Virus record (IMG/VR): IMGVR_UViG_3300035034_000828
Location: 1-24,610 of that record
Reading direction: 5' to 3' (one strand)
Length of the DNA: 24,610 bases
Source of the DNA: a virus
Each line of letters starts with the position of its first letter. The first letter of the stretch is position 1. The notes under the pieces were generated by a model. The model was not told the origin of the DNA and did not search any database. It worked only from the letters and a program-made list of their open reading frames with translations. The position numbers and the translations under genes were made by a program. Shown piece by piece: positions 1 through 6,297 of the stretch.

Positions 1-89
1 CACTGATTCCCTTATTCAAGAGGAACACACGTAATCCTGCGAAGTGGAAGCTCGTCAAGACATGGGTGCAATTCCCATTACCTCCACCA

Positions 90-174
90 CATGATCACTG
101 GAAGTTGGTTGCGCCAACCAATAGACAGAAAGATGCCTCTGTACGCGCGGAGGATACGCCAGTGATCATTTGAT
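90..174 (+). other. Intervening segment of permuted tmRNA with long hairpin
   Basis: ATGATCACTGG (91-101) and CCAGTGATCAT (159-169) form a perfect 11-bp stem that brings the end of the acceptor piece next to the start of the coding piece. In permuted tmRNA such a segment is cut out to give two RNA chains held by base pairing. Excision is inferred from that family. Confidence 0.75.
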
Positions 175-272
175 GGGGGTAAATTAGGTTCGATTGGCGG
201 TGGATATGAAGTGGCGTGTCGGCTTGGCCTAAACGTTATCTGGGCAAGAGTGAAAGCTCGAAAATTCTAAAT

Positions 273-320
273 GCAGCAAACGTAAATGCAGCACCTGCTG
301 AAATGGCAATCGCAGCCTAA
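273..320 (+). other. tmRNA proteolysis-tag reading frame
   Basis: The frame reads AANVNAAPAEMAIAA and ends in TAA at 318-320. The first or second GCA would be the resume codon. An AAN start and a hydrophobic A-x-A-A end are the usual pattern of tags that send rescued peptides to ClpXP. The hairpin TAAGCCTCTGGCTTA follows over the stop codon, as is normal for tmRNA. Cellular alphaproteobacterial tags usually begin ANDN; here the third residue is Val, so the tag is diverged but intact. Confidence 0.85.
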
Positions 321-461
321 GCCTCTGGCTTAGTTGCAACCGCCGATCAGTTCGGGGGTCCGAGGGAACCTAGCAACAGAATCCCTCAACTAATTCTGTC
401 GGCTGGTTGATGGACAGCCCGGCTTAGCAGCGGTCATCCACAAAATAAAAAGGAGCCCGAC

Positions 462-1439
462 ATGAAAGATGAGATTTTCAGAACCATCGCCGGGTCCCGT
501 CTGTACGGAACCCACACAGCAAATTCTGACACAGACTACAAGGCAGTCCACTTGCCAACCAAGCGGGAAATCTTGCTGGGTCGCCGGAAGGAAGTCATCA
601 GCTACTCGACAGGGCCGATGGATGATCGCAATGATGCTGACGACGTTGACTTGGAAACGTTCGAGCTTCAACGCTTTCTGCAATTGGCGGCGGATATGCA
701 GACCATCCCGGTCGAAATGCTTTTTGTTGTCGATGGGTGGGGTTCTGCGCACTTTAATTGTGCTGGAAAGCAGTTTTCCACCAAAATCTGGCGGGAAATC
801 ATCAAAAACCGGGACAAAATCCTGAATCGCAACTCGAAAGCGTTCGTCGGCTACTGCAAAGGGCAGGCGATCCGCTACTCGATGCGCGGCAAGAGGCTGG
901 AAACCTACGAGGCGGTGTGTAGCCAACTTCGGTTCAACTCCGCCGGTAGTCTGCGTGTCAGCGACATTCGTGACCGCTTGGAAGCAATCCCCAACGTGGT
1001 TTTCGTTGATCGGGTGCAACCGGACGGTGCGATGCTTCCTTACCTCGACGTGTACGGGCGTCAGTGCCCAATCACGATCAAAGTGAGTGAAGCATTGTCG
1101 ATCTACCACAAGCCGGTGCTGGAAGCGGGCAAAAGGGCGCGTGACGCCATGGATGCCGGTGGTATGGACTGCAAAGCCCTCTACCACGCTGTTCGGATCG
1201 CTGATCAAGGGATTCGGCTCTTTCAGACGGGCAAAATCGAGTTTCCATGCCAAAATCTTCCGATTTTGATGCGAATCAGGAACGGAGAGGTGGAAATTGA
1301 CGAAATTCTGGATATTTTCGACGAAAAGTTGCAGATTTTGTCCGAAATCGGTGAAAATTCACCATTGTCGGCAGAACCCGACCGAAAGTGGATTGACGAC
1401 TTCGTTGTAGAAGTGTATGAAGGCATTGTTCGCGGCTAA
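462..1439 (+). CDS. Nucleotidyltransferase of the DNA polymerase beta superfamily (RlaP/YcgL-like)
   Basis: 325 aa. The N-terminus carries the nucleotidyltransferase signature: GSRLYG at residues 11-16 and SDTDYKAV at 22-29, with D23 and D25 as the likely metal ligands. This arrangement and length match the RlaP/YcgL (DUF4269/COG3541-like) group often found in phages and linked to RNA repair, although substrates are mostly unknown. AAGGAG lies 8 nt before the ATG and supports the start. The gene sits between the tmRNA and the first tRNA, so a role on tRNA or other RNA ends is plausible, but that is inference from position. No ligase or end-healing enzyme is seen beside it. Confidence 0.8.
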   Translation: MKDEIFRTIAGSRLYGTHTANSDTDYKAVHLPTKREILLGRRKEVISYSTGPMDDRNDADDVDLETFELQRFLQLAADMQTIPVEMLFVVDGWGSAHFNCAGKQFSTKIWREIIKNRDKILNRNSKAFVGYCKGQAIRYSMRGKRLETYEAVCSQLRFNSAGSLRVSDIRDRLEAIPNVVFVDRVQPDGAMLPYLDVYGRQCPITIKVSEALSIYHKPVLEAGKRARDAMDAGGMDCKALYHAVRIADQGIRLFQTGKIEFPCQNLPILMRIRNGEVEIDEILDIFDEKLQILSEIGENSPLSAEPDRKWIDDFVVEVYEGIVRG

Positions 1440-1461
1440 CGCCGCGAACACCAAAGTTTCT

Positions 1462-1535
1462 GCTGGGTTCCTCTGGTGAGGTCTCGACGTTGTGAGCGTT
1501 GCTGATGAGTGGTTCAATTCCACCGCCCAGTACCA
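1462..1535 (+). tRNA. tRNA-His(GTG), no G-1, A73
   Basis: Acceptor GCTGGGT pairs with GCCCAGT, followed by A73 and CCA. Anticodon stem CGACG/CGTTG, loop TTGTGAG, anticodon GTG. The D-arm is very short (CCTC-TGGT-GAGG). Position -1 is T and position 73 is A, so the universal G-1:C73 pair is absent, as reported for a clade of Alphaproteobacteria. Confidence 0.8.
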
Positions 1536-1540
1536 AGTTT

Positions 1541-1628
1541 GGGAGGTATCAGCAGTAGGTCGCTGTAGAGGGGTTGTAACCCCCTTCCGGGTAAACCGGG
1601 CGTGGTTCGATTCCACTGCCTCCCACCA
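1541..1628 (+). tRNA. tRNA-Tyr(GTA)
   Basis: Acceptor GGGAGGT/GCCTCCC, D-stem CAGC/GCTG, anticodon stem AGGGG/CCCCT with loop TTGTAAC, long class II variable arm (CCGGGTAAACCGGG), T-loop TTCGATT, encoded CCA. Only 5 nt separate it from tRNA-His, so they are probably co-transcribed. Confidence 0.93.
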
Positions 1629-1632
1629 ACAT

Positions 1633-1661
1633 TTGCATTCCCATAAAAACTGTGGCATAGT
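1633..1661 (+). promoter_or_regulatory. Sigma70-like promoter before 1671 gene
   Basis: TTGCAT (1633-1638), 17-bp spacer, CATAGT (1656-1661). The expected transcription start lies only a few nt before the ATG at 1671, which would give a nearly leaderless mRNA. Confidence 0.4.
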
Positions 1662-1670
1662 TCGCACAAC

Positions 1671-1946
1671 ATGGCTGTCGAAGTATTCAATCTCTACGCT
1701 TACGTCGTGGAAGCGTCGTCAGTCGATCCCGATTTGGCGGTCTTCCTTGGAAGCAATGTTGCCTATGTTATAACTGGCGGCTTTGATCCCGAGCGTATCT
1801 TCGTCCAGTCGGAGCTTATGTACTCCCTAGAGGGGAAACCAGCTAATAAAGTGGCAGTTCATGGGACTTCTGCCGTTGTTGTTTGTGGGCACACTAACGC
1901 AAAAGTCGCAGTCTCACAAATATGTATGTGGGCCATAACAGAGTAA
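1671..1946 (+). CDS. Unknown small protein, possibly virion-associated
   Basis: 91 aa. Not recognised. The sequence is rich in small hydrophobic residues and predicted beta strands (AVHGTSAVVVCGHTNAKVAV near the end), with three cysteines and no clear signal peptide. No strong Shine-Dalgarno precedes the ATG, which fits a near-leaderless transcript from the promoter at 1633-1661. The next gene starts 12 nt downstream and looks like a virion protein, so this one may belong to the same cassette. This is context only. Confidence 0.6.
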   Translation: MAVEVFNLYAYVVEASSVDPDLAVFLGSNVAYVITGGFDPERIFVQSELMYSLEGKPANKVAVHGTSAVVVCGHTNAKVAVSQICMWAITE

Positions 1947-1958
1947 CCGAGGAATCAG

Positions 1959-2933
1959 ATGGCAATTCTAAAAATCGCGACAATCCGAAATGACTTCGAC
2001 ACCATGGGTGGCGAGATTTCCACGGCCAGCGACTACTATGACGTGACGCGCGTAGAGAACGCGATGAAATTGCTTGAAGGCGAGCAGGCAACCATTTCTT
2101 TCACCGCCGCAGCCGGAAACGTGACCTACGTTCATTTTTGCTACGGCTCGACTACCGCCGATGGAAACTTTGACGAAAAGATTGTTAGCCTACGTGACGG
2201 AAACAACGACGAAGTCGCGTTCATTCAGATGGATGAGACTTCGCTTGAATTCGCGGTTGTTGGTGACACGACTACGCGAGCGTCTCCCGGCACGTCAATA
2301 TCCATTGGCACCTTCTCGGTGATTGACCTCGAAATCACAGTCGATGGCACAACGGATATTCAGGTTCGCGGATTCATCAACAGCGCTTTGCAGTTCGATG
2401 AGACCGTGGCAAATACAGGTGGGCTCACGAACCCGGTGCAAGCCTTGTTCTTGTCCCCTTCATCCGGCACCCTAGTCTATCCCACCAGATATGTTTCTGA
2501 GGTGATCGTTGCTGACGAGGACACACGCGGACTACGTCTACGAGAGTTGAAGCCCCAGTCTTTTGGTATATTCAATCAGTGGGACGGAACCGCATCCAGC
2601 GTGGCTGACGGCAGCTTGGCTACCGGTGTATCGACTGACGTTGCCGATGAACGTTCCGCGTTCGGTTTGAGAAATCTTGAGAATGTGGATGCGGCGGACA
2701 TCATTAACCGTGTCGTGATTCAGACCTACGCGCAGCGCGGGGCATCTGGACTGACGTCCATCAACCACTTCTTCCGGTACGAAGACACGACAATCGAGGA
2801 CAGCACAGATATCTCACTCGGGCTGTTCGGGGCCTGGTACATCGAAGAATTTGCAAACAACCCGGATACGGCTGTTGCATGGGTACCGGCTGATCTCGAA
2901 GGTATCCAAATTGGCGTACGCGCCAGAACATAA
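1959..2933 (+). CDS. Beta-rich virion or adhesin-like protein
   Basis: 324 aa. Not assigned to a named family. The residue pattern (many G, S, T, D and V; alternating strands such as GTSISIGTFSVIDLEITVDG; no charged helical core) is typical of phage tail or decoration proteins with a concanavalin- or jelly-roll-like fold. The phrase LFLSPSSGTLVYPTRYVSEVIVADEDTRG resembles phage structural proteins I have seen, but I cannot name one. A GAGG element lies before the ATG. It forms a cassette with the genes on either side, enclosed between tRNA genes and away from the main structural block. Confidence 0.65.
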   Translation: MAILKIATIRNDFDTMGGEISTASDYYDVTRVENAMKLLEGEQATISFTAAAGNVTYVHFCYGSTTADGNFDEKIVSLRDGNNDEVAFIQMDETSLEFAVVGDTTTRASPGTSISIGTFSVIDLEITVDGTTDIQVRGFINSALQFDETVANTGGLTNPVQALFLSPSSGTLVYPTRYVSEVIVADEDTRGLRLRELKPQSFGIFNQWDGTASSVADGSLATGVSTDVADERSAFGLRNLENVDAADIINRVVIQTYAQRGASGLTSINHFFRYEDTTIEDSTDISLGLFGAWYIEEFANNPDTAVAWVPADLEGIQIGVRART

Positions 2934-2943
2934 GGAGACTATC

Positions 2944-3138
2944 ATGCCACTAGAATCTGGTGCACCAACGGTCAACGAAGTCATCGAAAAGCTGCAAGGA
3001 ATGGGCGCTGGCGATCTACCGCTGCGCGTTGCCGACTACGAAGGACGCCATGGCGTTACGGTGTGGTCCCTGCGCAAGAACGTCGTCACGGACGAAGACG
3101 GTGTGATCACTGACGCCTATGTCGTGATCAACGGTTGA
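2944..3138 (+). CDS. Small conserved-looking phage protein, unknown
   Basis: 64 aa from ATG 2944 with AAGGAG just upstream; it lies 10 nt after the virion-like gene, so it is probably in the same transcript. The core (VNEVIEKLQGMGAGDLPLRV, then W-S-L-R and D-G-V-I-T-D-A-Y-V-V-I) resembles short phage proteins in which a helix is followed by a beta hairpin. Function unknown. Confidence 0.65.
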   Translation: MPLESGAPTVNEVIEKLQGMGAGDLPLRVADYEGRHGVTVWSLRKNVVTDEDGVITDAYVVING

Positions 3139-3187
3139 CATCGAGCCAGTTAGCGCTTAATTATGTGTGACCCGATAGGAGACACAC

Positions 3188-3811
3188 GTGGGAAAGCGAT
3201 CTGACTTTGAAAAGCGTCCGAAGGACATGTACCTGACTCCTCGTGAGGCAGTTATTCCTTTGGTTCCATTTCTGCCATCCAAACGGTTTCGTTTCGCTGA
3301 GCCCTGCGCTGGCGACGGAAGACTTGTCGATCACCTCGAAGAACTCACAAACGGTGTGTGCGACTTCATTTCCGACATCGACCCCGAAGGGGTTATCGAA
3401 ATGTTGGCAGATGAAGGAAAACTCCCTTATCGCGACGACGTTCGCGAGCGCGATATTTTCGATATTGACCCCGCCGAACTGGTGGACTATGATGCGGTCA
3501 TAACGAACCCGCCGTGGACGCGAGACAAGAAGTCCGGTTACTTGCTTCACAAGATCATCGAGCATCTTGTCAAGAGCCAGACATCGGTATGGTTGTTGTT
3601 CGACGCCGACTGGATGCAGACGGTGCAGGCAGCAGAGCTTCTGCGCAGCTACTGTGTTCAGATCGTCTCGGTCGGACGCGTTAAGTGGATCGAAGACAGC
3701 AAGATGACCGGCAAGGACAATTGTTGCTGGTACGAGTTCAGATACGATGCGCCGACGATGGGCGCGAGAGCCCCGCTGTTCTGGGGCAGATACAAGAATA
3801 TGGCTGGTTAG
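3188..3811 (+). CDS. SAM-dependent amino-methyltransferase (NPPW type)
   Basis: 207 aa. Motif I is AEPCAGDG (about residues 37-44) and the catalytic motif IV is TNPPW (106-110), the signature of enzymes that methylate an exocyclic amino group, most often adenine N6 in DNA. The GTG start at 3188 has AGGAG upstream. The short length and absence of a clear target-recognition domain make the target uncertain: phage DNA is likely, RNA is possible given the surrounding tRNAs. The stop codon TAG (3809-3811) lies inside tRNA-Val, which begins at 3802, so RNase P maturation of that tRNA would remove the stop from this message. Confidence 0.8.
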   Translation: MGKRSDFEKRPKDMYLTPREAVIPLVPFLPSKRFRFAEPCAGDGRLVDHLEELTNGVCDFISDIDPEGVIEMLADEGKLPYRDDVRERDIFDIDPAELVDYDAVITNPPWTRDKKSGYLLHKIIEHLVKSQTSVWLLFDADWMQTVQAAELLRSYCVQIVSVGRVKWIEDSKMTGKDNCCWYEFRYDAPTMGARAPLFWGRYKNMAG

Positions 3812-3877
3812 CTCACTGGTAGAGCGGGGTCTTTACACGTCCTGTCTGAGTAGGTTCGATTCCTACACCGGCTACCA
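3802..3877 (+). tRNA. tRNA-Val(TAC)
   Basis: Acceptor GGCTGGT/ACCGGCT, D-stem GCTC/GAGC, loop TTTACAC (anticodon TAC), T-arm GTAGG-TTCGATT-CCTAC, A73, CCA. The anticodon stem GGGTC/GTCCT has one T-T mismatch. The first 10 nt overlap the methyltransferase gene and its stop codon. Confidence 0.85.
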
Positions 3878-3883
3878 ATACGC

Positions 3884-3958
3884 GCGCGCGTAGTTGAGTG
3901 GTAAAACGCTGCTGTGACATGGCAGAGGTCGGTGGTTCAATCCCACCCGCGCGCACCA
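3884..3958 (+). tRNA. tRNA-Val(GAC)
   Basis: Acceptor GCGCGCG/CGCGCGC, anticodon stem CTGCT/GGCAG, loop GTGACAT (anticodon GAC), T-arm GGTGG-TTCAATC-CCACC, A73, CCA. The D-stem is weak (three pairs). Alternating CG upstream makes the exact 5' end less certain by sight. Confidence 0.88.
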
Positions 3959-3966
3959 CAAAAGAC

Positions 3967-3995
3967 TTGACGGCAAGAGAATCATGCCGTATACA
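3967..3995 (+). promoter_or_regulatory. Strong sigma70-like promoter before tRNA-Ala
   Basis: TTGACG (3967-3972), 17-bp spacer, TATACA (3990-3995). The expected start near 4002 falls just before tRNA-Ala at 4005. Confidence 0.7.
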
Positions 3996-4004
3996 GGAAT
4001 AACT

Positions 4005-4079
4005 GGGGCGCTAGTGCTAACGGGAACACATCTGTTTTGCAAGCAGAAGTTCGGGGTTCGATTCCCCGGCGCTCCACCA
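4005..4079 (+). tRNA. tRNA-Ala(TGC)
   Basis: Acceptor GGGGCGC/GCGCTCC contains the G3-U70 pair that defines alanine identity. Anticodon stem TCTGT/GCAGA, loop TTTGCAA, T-arm CGGGG-TTCGATT-CCCCG, A73, CCA. Confidence 0.92.
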
Positions 4080-4095
4080 GAATTAGGAGGATACG

Positions 4096-4248
4096 ATGGC
4101 AACGAAGAAACAAAATCGTCGCACGCAAGTCCGCAAGGTGCGCCGTGTCCTCAACAAAAAGATTGACGATGAAGCTCCGAAGCAGATGAGTATTCGGATT
4201 GGAAACGTCGCAAACTACGGGGCTGGCATCAACCGCCGGTCCATCTGA
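4096..4248 (+). CDS. Small basic protein, unknown
   Basis: 50 aa from ATG 4096 with a strong AGGAGG 5 nt upstream. The first half is very basic (MATKKQNRRTQVRKVRRVLN), and the second half reads IRIGNVANYGAGINRRSI. The composition suggests nucleic-acid or ribosome binding, but no family is recognised. It lies between tRNA-Ala and the tRNA-Asn promoter. Confidence 0.7.
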   Translation: MATKKQNRRTQVRKVRRVLNKKIDDEAPKQMSIRIGNVANYGAGINRRSI

Positions 4249-4256
4249 ACGAAGTG

Positions 4257-4265
4257 TGATATAAT
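4257..4265 (+). promoter_or_regulatory. Extended -10 promoter before tRNA-Asn
   Basis: TGATATAAT: a perfect TATAAT (4260-4265) with an upstream TG, the extended -10 that works without a good -35. A small hairpin CACCC/GGGTG follows. tRNA-Asn starts at 4309. Confidence 0.6.
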
Positions 4266-4308
4266 CACCCCTTGTGTGGGTGCAAAGGCTCACAAGCCCC
4301 GCTTCTGT

Positions 4309-4385
4309 TCCCTACGGCCCCTCTAGGCGGGGGGGAACGGCTGTTAACCGTTTTGTGCTGGGTTCGAATCCTAGGTAGGGAGCCA
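4309..4385 (+). tRNA. tRNA-Asn(GTT)
   Basis: Acceptor TCCCTAC/GTAGGGA, D-stem CCCC/GGGG, anticodon stem AACGG/CCGTT with loop CTGTTAA, T-arm CTGGG-TTCGAAT-CCTAG, G73 as expected for Asn, CCA. Confidence 0.93.
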
Positions 4386-4520
4386 AAATTCTAGCTGCGG
4401 CCATCGCATGGCACGGACAGCCTCGGAAGGCCGGGGAATACGTAGTGAAAGGTCAGAAAGCCGTGACGACCTTGAAACGAATCGTTGCAATGATCTCAAG
4501 CACATGCTAGATATCGTTGC
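4386..4520. other. Gap with no convincing gene
   Basis: No tRNA T-arm and no Shine-Dalgarno-led frame is seen. It holds possible short pairings (GGTC to GACC around 4453-4475) but no U-run. It could be the leader of the gene at 4521. Confidence 0.4.
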
Positions 4521-4769
4521 ATGGATAATGAAACGAAAAAGGCATTCTACGATGAATGCGCGGCGATCTTGGGGATTGCCCACGAATGGAATGAACCGGC
4601 CCCACGGCGCACCCGTTGGAACAACCGCAGGATCGGAAATGGACGTTTTGTAGGCTTCGGTCTGGTACAATGCTTTGGGTCGATGTTCCGTGTAGTGTCG
4701 AAACGCGGTACCAAGACGTTCAAGACGAAAGAAGAAGTTTTTGACTACTTGAAAGGCCCGACACCTTGA
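4521..4769 (+). CDS. Small protein, unknown, first of a coupled pair
   Basis: 82 aa. The second half (GRFVGFGLVQCFGSMFRVVS, then a K-T-F-K-T-K-E-E-V-F-D-Y-L run) looks like a compact alpha/beta domain that ends in a helix. No family is recognised. The start lacks a strong Shine-Dalgarno, so it is uncertain. Another frame is open across the 5' half but looks less protein-like. The stop TGA overlaps the TTG start of the next gene, which suggests translational coupling. Confidence 0.6.
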   Translation: MDNETKKAFYDECAAILGIAHEWNEPAPRRTRWNNRRIGNGRFVGFGLVQCFGSMFRVVSKRGTKTFKTKEEVFDYLKGPTP

Positions 4770-5110
4770 AAGAAGACCCACTGTTTTGTCCCGCTTGCGG
4801 ACAGCCTACGACTTACAAACTCAGCCCTGAATGGCTGATGGGACACTTCACCGGTAAGTACGTTGGCATGCTCGCCGGGCTTATCACTGCGCGTAGGATG
4901 AAACGCGGACTTAGTCTACAAGAACTGCTGGTTGCAGCGTACGATAACATGACGCCGACAGCGACGAAAAGAAAGATTCCGAAATATGGCGTAGCCAGTA
5001 TTCGGGTACTGATGACGAACAACAAAGACAAACTACGAAAACTGGGCTGGGAAATCATCGGCCCTCAGAAAACCAAGAACGGCTTTTGGCTTGTTCCTGT
5101 AGAAAGGTAA
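4766..5110 (+). CDS. CxxC zinc-binding, winged-helix-like protein
   Basis: 114 aa with a TTG start overlapping the previous stop (TTGA). The N-terminus has a CPAC knuckle (C8, C11). The rest has helix-turn-helix features: SLQELLVAAYDNMTPTATKR, then VASIRVLMTNNKDKLRKLGW, then a KNGFWLVP wing. Such domains usually bind DNA; a phage transcription regulator is the likeliest role, but no target is visible. A terminator-like hairpin lies about 90 nt downstream. Confidence 0.65.
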   Translation: MKEDPLFCPACGQPTTYKLSPEWLMGHFTGKYVGMLAGLITARRMKRGLSLQELLVAAYDNMTPTATKRKIPKYGVASIRVLMTNNKDKLRKLGWEIIGPQKTKNGFWLVPVER

Positions 5111-5202
5111 GAGATATGAAACGACTCTTGGGTTGGGATCGAATTCGCGGATTTCCGCGCCCGTAGTTCATGAGCGCTGCATGCAAGCGCAACTGGACGC
5201 AA

Positions 5203-5240
5203 GGGCGAGGGGAGACTGTGTCAAACCTCGCCCGTTTTGT
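5203..5240 (+). terminator. Intrinsic terminator-like hairpin
   Basis: GGGCGAGG (5203-5210) pairs perfectly with CCTCGCCC (5226-5233), followed by GTTTTGT. It would end transcription from the 4521-5110 genes before the next tRNA group. Confidence 0.65.
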
Positions 5241-5252
5241 ATCTAAAGAATT

Positions 5253-5328
5253 GGACCGGTAGCTTAGTGGCCTAAAGCAGGGGGCTCTTAATCCTTGATC
5301 GTGGGTTCGAATCCCACCCGGTTCTCCA
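5253..5328 (+). tRNA. tRNA-Lys(CTT)
   Basis: Acceptor GGACCGG/CCGGTTC, D-stem GCTT/AAGC, anticodon loop CTCTTAA on a G-U rich stem GGGGG/TCCTT, T-arm GTGGG-TTCGAAT-CCCAC, T73, CCA. U73 is unusual for Lys. Confidence 0.85.
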
Positions 5329-5334
5329 AAATAT

Positions 5335-5409
5335 GTGCTAGTATCTAATTAGGAAATAGACCCGGTTGTCTACCGGAGAAAGCGGGTTCGAGTCCCGTCT
5401 AGCGCGCCA
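5335..5409 (+). tRNA. tRNA-Asp(GTC)
   Basis: Acceptor GTGCTAG/CTAGCGC, D-stem TCTA/TAGA, loop TTGTCTA (anticodon GTC, T at 37), T-arm GCGGG-TTCGAGT-CCCGT, G73 as expected for Asp, CCA. Confidence 0.85.
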
Positions 5410-5414
5410 AAAAT

Positions 5415-5501
5415 GAACCGGTGACCTGAGAGGCCGAAGGAGCGGGCTTTTAATCCGTTTGCGCAAGCACACCGTGGGTTCGAATCCCACCCGGTTCTCC
5501 A
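5415..5501 (+). tRNA. tRNA with Lys anticodon (TTT) and class II-like body
   Basis: Acceptor GAACCGG/CCGGTTC, anticodon stem GCGGG/TCCGT with the typical Lys loop CTTTTAA, T-arm GTGGG-TTCGAAT-CCCAC, T73, CCA. The D-arm (CCTGAGAGGCCGAAGG) resembles tRNA-Ser, and the variable region is about 15 nt (contains TTGCGCAA), longer than any normal tRNA-Lys. The 3' half matches tRNA-Lys(CTT). Confidence 0.8.
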
Positions 5502-5517
5502 AATTAAGGAGGGTACC

Positions 5518-5913
5518 ATGAATCTGTTTCTCGTAACTGGCGGCAGCAAATTCAAAGGCACCCGCCTCGTGTTCGAAGTCCTTGACAGGCTTCATCTTGA
5601 GCGCAACTTCACGCACATGGTCCATGGAGACGCTGCTGGCGTCGATACAATGGCCCACAGATGGTCGAAGAAAGCCGGGGTTCAGCCAGTTGCCATGGAA
5701 GCGTTGTGGGACTACGACGGAGACGCTGCTGGAACCAAGAGGAACCAGCGCATGTGGGACTTGTTCCAGCCGAAGCTGGTTGTCGCATTCCCCGGTGCAC
5801 GCGGCACTGCGAACATGATGAGAATTTCCTTCAACGGTGGCGCAGAAGTCATTGATGTAGGACTCATCGACACAGACAATCCAAACCCAATCGAGGGTAT
5901 TTGGAAAACCTAA
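5518..5913 (+). CDS. YspA/DprA-like SLOG family protein (DUF2493-like)
   Basis: 131 aa. It has the Rossmann-like SLOG pattern: VTGGSKF (6-12), HGDAAGVDTMA (36-46), GTKRNQRM (72-79) and FPGARGTANM (91-100). SLOG proteins bind nucleotides or nucleotide-derived ligands, and this subfamily is common in phages with unknown function; some relatives act in nucleotide signalling. The start has AAGGAGG 8 nt upstream. It sits between tRNA-Lys(TTT) and tRNA-Arg(ACG), and the TAA ends 1 nt before the tRNA-Arg 5' end, so a terminating ribosome and the folded tRNA would compete for the same RNA. Confidence 0.82.
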   Translation: MNLFLVTGGSKFKGTRLVFEVLDRLHLERNFTHMVHGDAAGVDTMAHRWSKKAGVQPVAMEALWDYDGDAAGTKRNQRMWDLFQPKLVVAFPGARGTANMMRISFNGGAEVIDVGLIDTDNPNPIEGIWKT

Positions 5914-5914
5914 T

Positions 5915-5988
5915 CCCCTGTCCGGTGGTCTACCGGCACCGAGTCTACGAAACTTGGCTGGGAGGTTCGATTCCTCCACAGGGGACCA
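5915..5988 (+). tRNA. tRNA-Arg(ACG)
   Basis: Acceptor CCCCTGT/ACAGGGG, anticodon stem CGAGT/ACTTG with loop CTACGAA, T-arm GGAGG-TTCGATT-CCTCC, A73, CCA. A34 would need a host TadA to become inosine. It starts 1 nt after the preceding stop codon. Confidence 0.88.
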
Positions 5989-5996
5989 TAAAAGGC

Positions 5997-6025
5997 TTGA
6001 CACACAAAACCTGTCGTGTCATGTT
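5997..6025 (+). promoter_or_regulatory. Sigma70-like promoter before tRNA-Gly(TCC)
   Basis: Perfect TTGACA (5997-6002), 17-bp spacer, weak -10 CATGTT (6020-6025). The expected start lies a few nt before tRNA-Gly at 6038. Confidence 0.5.
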
Positions 6026-6037
6026 GAGGAAAGTTTT

Positions 6038-6113
6038 GCGGATATGGTGTTTAACGGCAGCATAACTGGCTTCCACCCAGACGGTGCGGGTTCGAATCCC
6101 GCTATCCGCTCCA
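6038..6113 (+). tRNA. tRNA-Gly(TCC)
   Basis: Acceptor GCGGATA/TATCCGC, anticodon loop CTTCCAC on stem CTGG/CCAG, T-arm GCGGG-TTCGAAT-CCCGC, T73 as expected for Gly, CCA. The D-stem is irregular. Confidence 0.88.
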
Positions 6114-6215
6114 AAATGAGGCTCCGGCGAGCCAGCGTAGCGAATCGTCGGTCGGTTGCACACCGCCTGCTTGACAGGTGATGACCATGTCGGGTCATCG
6201 TAAAAAGTGCCAAAT

Positions 6216-6290
6216 GCGGAAGTAGCTCAGTGGTAGAGCGTCTGCTTGCCAAGCAGAAGGTCGTGGGTTCGATCCCCATTTTCCGCTCCA
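6216..6290 (+). tRNA. tRNA-Gly(GCC)
   Basis: A fully canonical cloverleaf: acceptor GCGGAAG/TTTCCGC, D-arm GCTC/GAGC, anticodon stem TCTGC/GCAGA with loop TTGCCAA, T-arm GTGGG-TTCGATC-CCCAT, T73, CCA. Confidence 0.95.
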
Positions 6291-6297
6291 AGTTTAT

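Larger units (their letters stand above)
1..388 (+). ncRNA. ssrA: Circularly permuted (two-piece) tmRNA, alphaproteobacterial type
   Basis: Transfer-messenger RNA for rescue of stalled ribosomes, in permuted gene order. The acceptor piece comes first: a T-arm at about 62-78, then TACCTCC (79-85), A86 and CCA (87-89). The coding piece starts at 175 with GGGGGTA, which pairs with TACCTCC over 7 bp and leaves a G3-U70 wobble, the alanyl-tRNA synthetase determinant. After it come the tmRNA-like AGGTTCGATTGGCGG segment, a P2-like helix GGATATG (202-208) with CGTAATCC (30-37, one bulge), a tag frame, and the 3' segment CCTAGCAACAGAA between GAGGGA (362-367) and TCCCTC (382-387). The T-loop is TGCAATT, not the usual TTCGAAT. 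The 5' end of the acceptor piece is uncertain and could lie before the window; the 3' end near 388 is an estimate. Two-piece tmRNA is known from Alphaproteobacteria and a few other groups. Confidence 0.9.

Noticed and set aside
390-1253. Long reverse-strand open frame of 287 codons
   Set aside because: It is the antisense shadow of the nucleotidyltransferase, whose motifs, ribosome site and direction fit the neighbours.
4408-4653. 81-codon frame overlapping the 4521 gene
   Set aside because: Composition is Arg/Ser-rich and unprotein-like, with no ribosome site; the 4521 frame is coupled to the next gene and looks more natural.
5116-5166. 16-codon frame MKRLLGWDRIRGFPRP
   Set aside because: Too short and lies between a gene end and a terminator; no homology signal can be judged by eye.
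5160-5235. Possible tRNA around GCGCT-GCATGCA-AGCGC
   Set aside because: The loop lacks T33 and there is no T-arm or acceptor pairing; the 3' part is explained by the terminator hairpin.
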